A stretch of 33,767 nucleotides of DNA from Candidatus Aenigmatarchaeota archaeon (lineage in GTDB: Archaea; Aenigmatarchaeota; Aenigmatarchaeia; CG10238-14; SCSR01). The notes under the pieces are model-generated. The model saw nothing but the letters and a program-made list of their open reading frames with translations. It did no database searches and was not told the DNA's origin. A program made the position numbers and the translations under genes. Below are positions 22,345-28,322 of the stretch, in pieces (the stretch's first letter is position 1; each line of letters opens with the position of its first letter). Where the stretch lies: positions 1-33,767 of the forward strand of contig JACOWB010000010.1 in NCBI GenBank assembly GCA_016177025.1, in the 5' to 3' direction.

Positions 22345-23133
22345 TTAAAGCTTCTCAAGCGAACTTTTCGTAAAAATTGCTAATCGCCCTATGCTAGCCC
22401 CAGGCGCAAGAGCTTCTGCAGATAATTTTTCCACTTTGCAGACATCGCAGCCGGAAATGTTTTTGACGGCTTTATCAATCCCATTATCATTCGTTACAAC
22501 AAACAACGGACCGACTTTAATCTTGTATTTTCTTGATCTTGTTTTGCCTTTTCCTGCTCTGATTTTTCTTTCAGCAATTCTATCCAGTTCTTTTTCCAAC
22601 CCAATCTTAACTAAAAACTTTATGACATCTTTGGTTTTATTCAACTCCTGCACCTTGTCATTAACTACAATCGGGAACTCTTTCATGCTTTGAACTCGAT
22701 GCCCCCGCTTGACAACCAGTTCTTTTACAGCCGTTGCAGCCAAAGCGCTTCTGATAGCCTTTCTATTTTCATTCTTGTTAATCTTCTGCTCCCAAACTCT
22801 TTCAACTAAAGGAGGATGCGCTCTTCTTCCGCCTACTGCTTGCGGAACAAATCGTGCACGCATTGTTAAGAATGGGACTGTCTTGTTGTGCAACCTCGGC
22901 AATCTCGCCATCTCCCTGTTCATCATTGAATATCTGAATCTTCTTTTGCCATGATAGTGTGCTGAGGTTCTTTTGCCAGCCATAGGATCAGGCGAATATG
23001 GTTGTCTGCGCTTGCTTTGAGATGCGGATACAGCTCGCTTGACTAAATCTTCCCTGATTGGCTCTTCGAATACCTTTGGCAGCTCTATCTTCTCCGTTGG
23101 TTTGCCCTCCAAGTCTAAAACATCAACCTTCAT
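22345..23133 (-). CDS. rpl4: Ribosomal protein uL4
   Basis: The 262-aa protein has the archaeal/eukaryotic uL4 order: LPKVFEEPIREDLVKRAV, DPMAGKRTSAHYHGKRRF, the extended tunnel loop RLHNKTVPFLTMRARFVPQAVGGRRAHPP, and later RKIRAGKGKTRSRKYKIKVGPLFVV. It lies between uL3 (4-nt gap) and uL23. Confidence 0.96.
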   Translation of the reverse strand: MKVDVLDLEGKPTEKIELPKVFEEPIREDLVKRAVSASQSKRRQPYSPDPMAGKRTSAHYHGKRRFRYSMMNREMARLPRLHNKTVPFLTMRARFVPQAVGGRRAHPPLVERVWEQKINKNENRKAIRSALAATAVKELVVKRGHRVQSMKEFPIVVNDKVQELNKTKDVIKFLVKIGLEKELDRIAERKIRAGKGKTRSRKYKIKVGPLFVVTNDNGIDKAVKNISGCDVCKVEKLSAEALAPGASIGRLAIFTKSSLEKL

Positions 23134-23137
23134 ATAA

Positions 23138-24109
23138 TCACCTAACGATCTCCCTTATTTCTGGGAGATTAAACTTCACTTTTGTTGGCCTTATCGCAGG
23201 TCGCAACATGACCAACCTCTTCTTGCTCCCTGGGACAGAACCTTCCAACAAGATATAACTATTCTTTACTAAACCGTATCGTGTAAATCCGCTTTTCGGT
23301 GTTATATCGTCATCGCCAATCTTCAGGACCCTCTTGTTCAATTCCGTCCTTCTCCAGAAGCCCATCTGTCCTGCCATAGGCACGGTGTGTCTTACTTTTC
23401 CCGGTCTTTCTTGCCCGAGCGAGCCTACATGTCGCAATTTCTTTTTGGCGTGCCTGTTTTGTATCTTGACACCGAATCTTTTTACTGGTCCCTGAGTGCC
23501 TTTTCCCTTTGTCACAGCAACCACATCGACCAGATCGCCTTCACGAGTAAAGTCTTTGGCTGTAATCTCCTTGTTCATAAGAGTTTTGGCATAATCGAAA
23601 TTCTCCTTTGAATCCTTCCCGCCGACTTCAAGCTCGAAAACTTCGGGGGTTATCTTTCTTACACCGGACAATCGCGGTTGCGTGGCGACTATCAGCCTGA
23701 TTTTGGAGATTTTTTCTGCATTTTTCTCCATTTCAGCCAGCTTTTCTTCAGTTTTAAAATTACCGATTTTGAATTTTCTGGACATGTCCTTGGGCAGGTC
23801 TTTAACCATAGCCTCAGATAGAATTCTCAAACCATCAACAGAATTTTCATAAGCTCTGGCTCCAATAACTTTTAGCGGAGGACAATCCATGACTGTTACA
23901 GGAGTGGAGACTTCATGACCGAATGTAAGGGAGCCTTTCCTATTATCGAATACTATAGCATGCAGCATGCCAGACTTGTATCCAGCAAATCCCATTACTT
24001 TGGGCTTGTCAGCTTCCGGATATGTGGTCAGACTGGGATATATTCGTTTGCTTCTTTTCTTCGGCCAATATCCCTTGGAGCCTTCTCTAGGCTTCTTTAT
24101 TTCTGGCAT
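23138..24109 (-). CDS. rpl3: Ribosomal protein uL3
   Basis: The 323-aa protein has the archaeal/eukaryotic uL3 pattern: RKRSKRIYPSLTTYPE-like N-terminus, FAGYKSGMLHAIVFDN, then VVAVTKGKGTQGPVKRFGV and RHVGSLGQERPGKVRHTVPMAGQMGFWRRTELNKRVLKIG. uL3 starts large-subunit assembly and reaches the peptidyl-transferase centre. It is the first gene of the cluster; CATATAAT (24132-24139) is centred about 26.5 nt upstream of its ATG. Confidence 0.97.
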   Translation of the reverse strand: MPEIKKPREGSKGYWPKKRSKRIYPSLTTYPEADKPKVMGFAGYKSGMLHAIVFDNRKGSLTFGHEVSTPVTVMDCPPLKVIGARAYENSVDGLRILSEAMVKDLPKDMSRKFKIGNFKTEEKLAEMEKNAEKISKIRLIVATQPRLSGVRKITPEVFELEVGGKDSKENFDYAKTLMNKEITAKDFTREGDLVDVVAVTKGKGTQGPVKRFGVKIQNRHAKKKLRHVGSLGQERPGKVRHTVPMAGQMGFWRRTELNKRVLKIGDDDITPKSGFTRYGLVKNSYILLEGSVPGSKKRLVMLRPAIRPTKVKFNLPEIREIVR

Positions 24110-24131
24110 TTAAATCACATCACTATTTCAG

Positions 24132-24147
24132 ATTATATGTTTAAAAA
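24132..24147. promoter_or_regulatory. Back-to-back TATA boxes of the uL3 cluster and HIT gene
   Basis: On the minus strand CATATAAT (24132-24139) is about 26.5 nt from the uL3 ATG. Directly beside it TTTAAAAA (24140-24147) on the plus strand is about 25.5 nt from the HIT gene ATG at 24169. Both fit leaderless transcription. Confidence 0.6.
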
Positions 24148-24168
24148 TCTTAATAGTCTATTGAAATT

Positions 24169-24678
24169 ATGGAACAGAAATGCATTTTCTGCGCTATAGT
24201 AGGGGACCAGGTGCAGTCGTTCAAGGTGTACGAAGATGGAAATTTCCTAGCATTTTTAGATATACGACCCTTGAACAAAGGTCATACTTTAGTAATACCT
24301 AAAAAACACTATCGATGGACTTATGATGTTGATGCTTTTGGTGAATATTGGGAAGTTGCGAAAAAAATTGTACTGGCTCAATTAAAAGCTCTAGAAGCAA
24401 AATCTGTCCAGTTCATAACAGCGGGGTTTGCTGTTCCTCATGCACATATACATGTGGTCCCAAGATTTGAAGACGATGGCCATGGTGAATATCTGACACA
24501 TGGGAATGTAAAAGAATTTAGTGAGCAGGAGATGAAAGAAACTGCTGAAAAAATCAAAAGTTCTATTCCTGTCGAAAAACCGAAAGTAGAGGAAAAAATC
24601 GAAGTGCCTGTAAGAGAAGAAAAAAAATGGACTGAAGAAGAGCTTGAAACGATGAGGAAGGAATTGGAGCAGACTTAA
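24169..24678 (+). CDS. HIT-family nucleotide hydrolase with charged tail
   Basis: The 169-aa protein has an N-terminal zinc-type CIFC, then FLDIRPLNKGHTLVIPKKHY and the catalytic histidine triad AVPHAHIHVVPRF (His91, 93, 95). HIT proteins hydrolyse nucleotide conjugates such as dinucleoside polyphosphates or AMP-lysine. From about residue 110 the protein has a Lys/Glu-rich helical extension absent from minimal HIT proteins. It diverges from uL3 with its own TATA box and ends overlapping a convergent 51-aa gene by 4 nt. Confidence 0.93.
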   Translation: MEQKCIFCAIVGDQVQSFKVYEDGNFLAFLDIRPLNKGHTLVIPKKHYRWTYDVDAFGEYWEVAKKIVLAQLKALEAKSVQFITAGFAVPHAHIHVVPRFEDDGHGEYLTHGNVKEFSEQEMKETAEKIKSSIPVEKPKVEEKIEVPVREEKKWTEEELETMRKELEQT

Positions 24679-24830
24679 GTTGCAAACCGTTTTCTTTTCT
24701 TCACAGTTTTTATTCCTACTTCTTCGCCAGGCAAAGGAATCAGCTCTCTTTCCAGTTGCTTCTCATCAAATTCAGGATGGATGTCCTTCAGTTTTTTAAT
24801 TCTCCTTCGGATAATCTCTTCCACAGGCAT
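24675..24830 (-). CDS. Small basic 51-aa protein
   Basis: A short ATG frame reads MPVEEIIRRRIKKLKDIHPEF and ends in KTVKKRKRFAT; a helix with charged residues precedes a PLPGEEVGIK turn and a very basic tail, suggesting RNA or DNA contact. No family is recognised. Its stop overlaps the HIT stop by 4 nt, and tRNA-Gly begins 33 nt upstream on the other strand. Confidence 0.5.
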   Translation of the reverse strand: MPVEEIIRRRIKKLKDIHPEFDEKQLERELIPLPGEEVGIKTVKKRKRFAT

Positions 24831-24893
24831 ATTAATAAGTTGAATTTATTAAATTTAACATAAGCGCCGATAGTCTAGCCTGGTAGGACATCA

Positions 24894-24905
24894 AAATATG
24901 TGCAA
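24894..24905 (+). other. 12-nt tRNA intron at position 29/30 (noncanonical)
   Basis: AAATATGTGCAA interrupts the 5' side of the anticodon stem between positions 29 and 30 (boundaries can slide by one A). ACAT and ATGT on either side pair into a 4-bp helix with a small loop and a 3' bulge (GCA), a relaxed bulge-helix-loop substrate for archaeal splicing endonuclease. Confidence 0.75.
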
Positions 24906-24913
24906 GCCTTCCA

Positions 24914-24924
24914 AGTTAGGAGAT
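24914..24924 (+). other. 11-nt tRNA intron at position 37/38 (canonical)
   Basis: AGTTAGGAGAT follows CTTCCA and precedes AGCTGA. Its GGAG can pair with the anticodon-loop TTCC, leaving AAG and ATA as the splice-site loop and bulge. This is the usual archaeal intron position. Confidence 0.75.
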
Positions 24925-25005
24925 AGCTGAATACCTGGGTTCAAATCCCAGTCGGCGCATCGAAAAATAGATAGAAAATTAAAAAATTCTGAAAATTAAT
25001 TCCGA

Positions 25006-25161
25006 CTACTTTCCTGCTAATTTTTTCTTTTTAACAAAAGCCCACAATCGTTTAGTCATCTCACTTGGCGCTAAAGCAGCTGCACCGAAAACATCTTCAA
25101 GGCTTTCTTTGACTCCCTTGAAGTTTATGCTGTATCCACCAAATGGTTTCTTTTTTGCCAT
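25006..25161 (-). CDS. 51-aa protein resembling half a SWIB domain
   Basis: An ATG frame preceded by a perfect AGGAGG Shine-Dalgarno (25168-25173) encodes MAKKKPFGGYSINFKGVKES followed by a helix and EMTKRLWAFVKKKKLAGK. The last part recalls the SWIB/MDM2 motif (kkLWeYIKknnLq), but only half a domain is present, so that is tentative. A TATA-like box lies at 25191-25202. The product is basic and probably binds nucleic acid or a protein partner. It is one of the few genes here with a strong ribosome-binding site. Confidence 0.7.
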   Translation of the reverse strand: MAKKKPFGGYSINFKGVKESLEDVFGAAALAPSEMTKRLWAFVKKKKLAGK

Positions 25162-25190
25162 GTAAAACCTCCTATTAACAAATGGTATTC

Positions 25191-25202
25191 CTTATATAAA
25201 TT
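25191..25202 (-). promoter_or_regulatory. TATA box for the 51-aa gene
   Basis: The minus strand reads AATTTATATAAG, centred about 35 nt upstream of the ATG at 25161, which would leave a short leader able to hold the AGGAGG site. Confidence 0.55.
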
Positions 25203-25269
25203 GGTTTTTTCAGATCTTCCAAAGAAAACTGTATTTCATCGGCATACAAAAATTTATGCCCAGTCAAAT

Positions 25270-25524
25270 TTAGTAAACTTCATCTCTATGTTCGAATCTT
25301 AACAGAATTAATTTATCACCTTCGATTTTGTAAATCAATCTGTATGGTTTAACATAGATTGTCCATTCGCCTTTTAATTCGTACCTTAGAGGCTTACCAA
25401 AATTAGGATTTTCTGTTATTTTTGTTATTTGCTTTTTTAGTTTTTCTTTCAATCGTTCATCCTTAATTTTTTTAAATTCTCTTTCAAACTTTTCGGTAGA
25501 AATAACAAACTTGATTTCTACCAT
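25270..25524 (-). CDS. RelE/ParE-type toxin
   Basis: The 84-aa protein has the RelE pattern: EFKKIKDERLKEKLKKQITKI helices, then strands in GKPLRYELKGEWTIYVKPYRLIYKIEGDKLILLRFEHRDEVY, with basic residues and a final His-Arg-Asp region. RelE-type toxins cut mRNA on the ribosome; archaeal members may only bind. It overlaps the AbrB-type gene by 7 nt, the usual layout of a toxin-antitoxin pair. Confidence 0.88.
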   Translation of the reverse strand: MVEIKFVISTEKFEREFKKIKDERLKEKLKKQITKITENPNFGKPLRYELKGEWTIYVKPYRLIYKIEGDKLILLRFEHRDEVY

Positions 25525-25802
25525 TTCTTCAGCTCTTTGAAGAACTCTCTCACAGGATAAACTTTGTATCTACCCTTTTCAATATCTTCCCAGGCTTCTT
25601 CGATAAGTTTTAAGGTTTTCAAATCTTCAGGTTTCATTTTTGTATCGAGCTTTTTCATGACTATCATATCTTTCTTTGAAGTTACAGCAAATGTACTACC
25701 TTCTTTTATACCAAGTTTTTTTCTGACATCAGTTGGTATTACTATTTGGCCCTTAGAACTTACTCTTGTCAACTCAGGTATTTCGAATTGCTCCTTTTTC
25801 AT
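25518..25802 (-). CDS. AbrB/SpoVT-type antitoxin
   Basis: The 94-aa protein has an N-terminal AbrB swapped-hairpin DNA-binding domain (LTRVSSKGQIVIPTDVRKKLGIKEGSTFAV), followed by a helical C-terminus (LKLIEEAWEDIEKGRYKVY) that would wrap the toxin. It is upstream of and overlaps the RelE-type gene, so it is probably the antitoxin and autoregulator. AbrB with RelE is a mixed pairing seen in archaea and bacteria. Confidence 0.88.
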   Translation of the reverse strand: MKKEQFEIPELTRVSSKGQIVIPTDVRKKLGIKEGSTFAVTSKKDMIVMKKLDTKMKPEDLKTLKLIEEAWEDIEKGRYKVYPVREFFKELKKW

Positions 25803-25827
25803 ATTAGTAAGATATTCTTACTTGTAT

Positions 25828-26229
25828 TTAAACTTTCGCTTCCTTCCACAGGAAGGCATATTTCATCGGCAGGAACGACTCCAAATCACTCTGATATGCG
25901 CACTTGGTGCACTGATACCCAATTAAGACTTTCCTTTCAGCAAGATTTTTCACTTCCAATGGCTCTATTTTGGAATGACATACAGGACAGTGATTTATTT
26001 TCTGCAACCGAACAGCCTTTTTTGTTTTCGCCTTCACTTCAATTTTAGGCATATCCAATGCGATTCTTTTCACTCTCACAGGCGAGACAACATAATCTTT
26101 ATTTTCCCTTTTCAATCTCTTCAGGACCAATCTAGATAACTCTTCCTGTGAGTTAACCTTCAAATGCTGAGATAGAACTTGTTTGACTATTTGTGTTAAT
26201 TTTTCTTTAGAAGGAATCTTTTTATCCAT
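25828..26229 (-). CDS. Zinc-ribbon protein with N-terminal helical domain
   Basis: The 133-aa protein has an N-terminal helical region (SKEKLTQIVKQVLSQHLKVNSQEELSRLVLKRL) that looks like a winged or SAM-like domain, then CPVCHSKIEPL and, 25 residues on, YQCTKCAYQSDLESFLP: two CxxC pairs forming a zinc ribbon. I do not recognise the family name. TTTAAA at 26253-26258 is centred about 26.5 nt upstream of its ATG. Confidence 0.75.
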   Translation of the reverse strand: MDKKIPSKEKLTQIVKQVLSQHLKVNSQEELSRLVLKRLKRENKDYVVSPVRVKRIALDMPKIEVKAKTKKAVRLQKINHCPVCHSKIEPLEVKNLAERKVLIGYQCTKCAYQSDLESFLPMKYAFLWKEAKV

Positions 26230-26252
26230 GATAAGAATTTATGTCCAGAAGA

Positions 26253-26258
26253 TTTAAA
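26253..26258. promoter_or_regulatory. Palindromic TATA-like box, bidirectional
   Basis: TTTAAA is centred 26.5 nt from the zinc-ribbon ATG (26229, minus) and 24.5 nt from the lipoprotein ATG at 26280 (plus). It supports the second of two in-frame ATGs for the lipoprotein. Confidence 0.5.
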
Positions 26259-26279
26259 CTAGTTAAAGGATATGGAAAT

Positions 26280-26693
26280 ATGCCATCCTACAAACTAACT
26301 TTGTTGACGGCATTGGCAAGCTTAGTTTTATTATCCTCGTGCGGAAGAGGTTCGGCATCAATATCACCTACTCCAACGCCTCCACTGCGCTATGAATACC
26401 CTACTATTCAAGTGGAGATGGGCATAAGCGAATCTGCATATAACATTTATTTCTATCCGCCTTTGCCTGTAGACAGAGAATGCGTAGAACAACGTATGGA
26501 AAGTTACCGTCAAAGTAGGGACATTGTAATCCGGCATTTATTCCTTGACGGGGACTTGCCCAGAGGATTGGTTTTTGTAGGCATATCTCCGAGGGAGAGC
26601 GGGGAAAAATATAAAGGAGAAATACTGGATGAGATAGAGACCTGCAGGAAAGTGCCAGTTAACCCGTCTGCTGTCACAAACCAGTCAACCTGA
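26280..26693 (+). CDS. Putative lipoprotein
   Basis: The 137-aa protein begins with a signal peptide (YKLTLLTALASLVLLSSC) ending in a lipobox-like Cys, followed by GRGSASISPTPTPP, a short linker, and a soluble domain with two more cysteines. It should be lipid-anchored on the outer face of the membrane. An upstream in-frame ATG at 26241 would add 13 basic residues; 26280 is preferred for the signal-peptide length and the TATA spacing. The Cys-TPTP layout recalls the protein at 1-449. Function unknown. Confidence 0.65.
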   Translation: MPSYKLTLLTALASLVLLSSCGRGSASISPTPTPPLRYEYPTIQVEMGISESAYNIYFYPPLPVDRECVEQRMESYRQSRDIVIRHLFLDGDLPRGLVFVGISPRESGEKYKGEILDEIETCRKVPVNPSAVTNQST

Positions 26694-26738
26694 CTTTCAA
26701 TATAAGATAAAAACATATCTATCATAAATCTAAATGAT

Positions 26739-26833
26739 GCTCGGATCGCCTAATCTGGTATGGCACAAAAATAGTGTAAGCCTGGAAAGCTTGCGAGCGC
26801 AAGCTCTTGTGGGTTCAAATCCCACTCCGAGCG
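26739..26833 (+). tRNA. tRNA-Ser (anticodon GGA), one intron
   Basis: Acceptor GCTCGGA pairs with TCCGAGC, discriminator G as usual for serine. D-arm GCC/GGC, a class II variable arm GAGC-GCAA-GCTC, and T-arm GTGGG-TTCAAAT-CCCAC are all perfect. After removing 11 nt, CAA joins GC and the stem CAAGC pairs perfectly with GCTTG, with the loop CTGGAAA giving anticodon GGA. Read unspliced, the stem would be TAAGC with a weak T-G pair and 12 surplus bases before it. CCA is not encoded. Confidence 0.92.
26769..26779 (+). other. 11-nt tRNA intron at position 29/30 (noncanonical)
   Basis: AAATAGTGTAA interrupts the 5' anticodon stem of tRNA-Ser. GCAC and GTGT around it pair over an A-rich loop, leaving a 3' bulge. 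It differs from the tRNA-Gly 29/30 intron (AAATATGTGCAA) by one indel and one substitution. Confidence 0.78.
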
Positions 26834-26870
26834 CTTAATCTTTAAGAGTGTCGCATATCCTATCATATCT

Positions 26871-27809
26871 ATGAAAATACTTGTCATGTCCCCAGAGTAT
26901 TTCCCAGAAGAAATTTTATCAGAATTAAAACCGTTTGCCGATGTCGAATCGAAAAAACTATCTCGAGAAGAACTAATGGAAATTATACACAACTATCACA
27001 TCATATTGACCAGAATAGGGATAAAATTCGACAAAGAGCTGCTTGATAAAGCTGAAAATCTCAGAATTTTGGCAACTGCTACGACTGGGACTGACCACAT
27101 TGATGTGGAGTATGCTAAGCAGAAAGACATAAAAGTCATAAGCGCACCTGGCGCAAATGCTGTGGCAGCTGCCGAGTATGCTTTCGGACTGGTTCTTTCG
27201 CTTGCAAGAAATGTCCCGTGGGCATTCGATTCGATTAAAAATTTCGAGTTCAAGCGCTCGGAGTTTATAGGAAATGAATTGAACGGCAAAACAATCGGCA
27301 TAATAGGATTCGGTAGAATAGGCAGCCAGGTTGGAAGATATGCGAAAACTTTTGGGATGAAACTCCTAACTTACGATCCGTATATTAACAAGGAACTTGC
27401 AGATGAAGTCGGAGCTTATATAGTGAAACTGGATGAACTGATAAAAAATTCCGATGTCATAACACTGCATGCATTTGCGTCCCCTGAAAATGGGAATATG
27501 ATAAGCTATGACGAGTTTTCAAAAATGAAAAGGGATGCCATATTAATCAATGTTGCAAGGGGTTCTCTTGTTGATGAAGATGCCCTCTTGGATGCTTTGG
27601 AAAATAAGAAGATAAAAGGTGCTGCAGTAGACGTGTTGAAAGAAGAACCGCCAAGTACGAATAACAAACTCGTTCATTATTCGAATGAAAATAGTAATTT
27701 GCTAATCACTCCGCATCTAGGAGGTTCTAGCTGGGAAGCTATTTATAATGCCGCAAAAGAAATTGTGCAAAAGGTTAAGGAGTTTCTAATCAACCAAGGC
27801 TCTAATTAA
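26871..27809 (+). CDS. D-isomer-specific 2-hydroxyacid dehydrogenase (phosphoglycerate-dehydrogenase-like)
   Basis: The 312-aa protein has the family order: ILATATTGTDHIDVEYAKQKDI, the NAD-binding loop GIIGFGRIGSQVGRYAK, the catalytic Arg segment INVARGSLVDEDAL, the Glu in DVLKEEPP and the His in TPHLGGSSWEA. It oxidises or reduces a 2-hydroxyacid with NAD; serine-pathway 3-phosphoglycerate or a simpler 2-ketoacid are both possible. There is no ACT domain, so no serine feedback is expected. It starts 37 nt after tRNA-Ser, and its end overlaps the convergent CBS gene by 24 nt. Confidence 0.93.
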   Translation: MKILVMSPEYFPEEILSELKPFADVESKKLSREELMEIIHNYHIILTRIGIKFDKELLDKAENLRILATATTGTDHIDVEYAKQKDIKVISAPGANAVAAAEYAFGLVLSLARNVPWAFDSIKNFEFKRSEFIGNELNGKTIGIIGFGRIGSQVGRYAKTFGMKLLTYDPYINKELADEVGAYIVKLDELIKNSDVITLHAFASPENGNMISYDEFSKMKRDAILINVARGSLVDEDALLDALENKKIKGAAVDVLKEEPPSTNNKLVHYSNENSNLLITPHLGGSSWEAIYNAAKEIVQKVKEFLINQGSN

Positions 27810-28256
27810 GTCGCATCTGGAGATTATGCCTACAAGCTTTCCGCTTTCAATAACTGGTAACCTGTCGATGCTGTGCTTTTCCAGCAGATTAGCTGCTTCT
27901 ATAATGCTTTCATTAGGGGAGATGGAAACGATGCCTTTGGTCATGAAATCTTTGACGCGTATCTTTGACAGTTCCTCCAGATGTTTTTTTACATCCAGAT
28001 GGTCTTTTATCAATGACAGCAGAAGCACGCTAAGTGCATGCGGTTCGGCCGCAAGCTCAGAGTGTGTTTTGGACATGTCCAATTTCATGAATCGTATTAT
28101 ATCCGTTTCGGTGATTATGCCTACAACTCTATTTCCTCTGACCACCGGTGCGCCTGATATATGATATTTTGACAAGATTTCAGCCGCTTTGAATATAGAA
28201 TAAGTCGGTCTTAATTTTCTGACCTTGCTCTTCATGTAGTCTTTGACGAGCTTCAT
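27786..28256 (-). CDS. Two-CBS-domain protein
   Basis: The 156-aa protein consists of two CBS domains: MKSKVRKLRPTYSIFKAAEILSKYHISGAPVV with VGIITETDIIRF, then VKDFMTKGIVSISPNESIIEAANLLEKHSIDRLPVI with LVGIISRCDLIRAL. CBS pairs bind adenosine ligands and act as energy or second-messenger sensors; the partner is unknown. The ATG at 28256 is taken as the start because codons further upstream lie in the intergenic A/T-rich region. It converges on the dehydrogenase. Confidence 0.93.
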   Translation of the reverse strand: MKLVKDYMKSKVRKLRPTYSIFKAAEILSKYHISGAPVVRGNRVVGIITETDIIRFMKLDMSKTHSELAAEPHALSVLLLSLIKDHLDVKKHLEELSKIRVKDFMTKGIVSISPNESIIEAANLLEKHSIDRLPVIESGKLVGIISRCDLIRALVD

Positions 28257-28322
28257 GATATCTAATTGATTTATAAAGTTTGTAGGATTTATTGTTTTTA
28301 AGAGGCTACCAATTGAGATGAG

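Larger units (their letters stand above)
24864..24959 (+). tRNA. tRNA-Gly (anticodon TCC), two introns
   Basis: The acceptor stem GCGCCGA pairs with TCGGCGC, followed by discriminator A; D-arm GTCT/GGAC and T-arm CTGGG-TTCAAAT-CCCAG are perfect. The anticodon arm only forms after removing two inserts: TCA joined to GC gives TCAGC, which pairs with GCTGA, and the loop becomes CTTCCAA with TCC at 34-36. Variable loop ATAC. No CCA is encoded. The two inserts (12 and 11 nt) are described separately. Confidence is high for a tRNA and good for the identity. Confidence 0.9.

Noticed and set aside
24917-24930. TTAG-GAGATAG-CTGA as a GAT (Ile) anticodon arm in the first tRNA
   Set aside because: Position 33 would be A and the fifth pair fails, leaving a long unexplained insert; the two-intron Gly-TCC model fits all arms.
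26764-26778. Hairpin CAC-AAAAATA-GTG as the tRNA-Ser anticodon arm
   Set aside because: The loop has A instead of T at position 33 and only 3-4 pairs; the arm CAAGC/GCTTG with GGA after splicing is far better and agrees with the class II variable arm and discriminator G.
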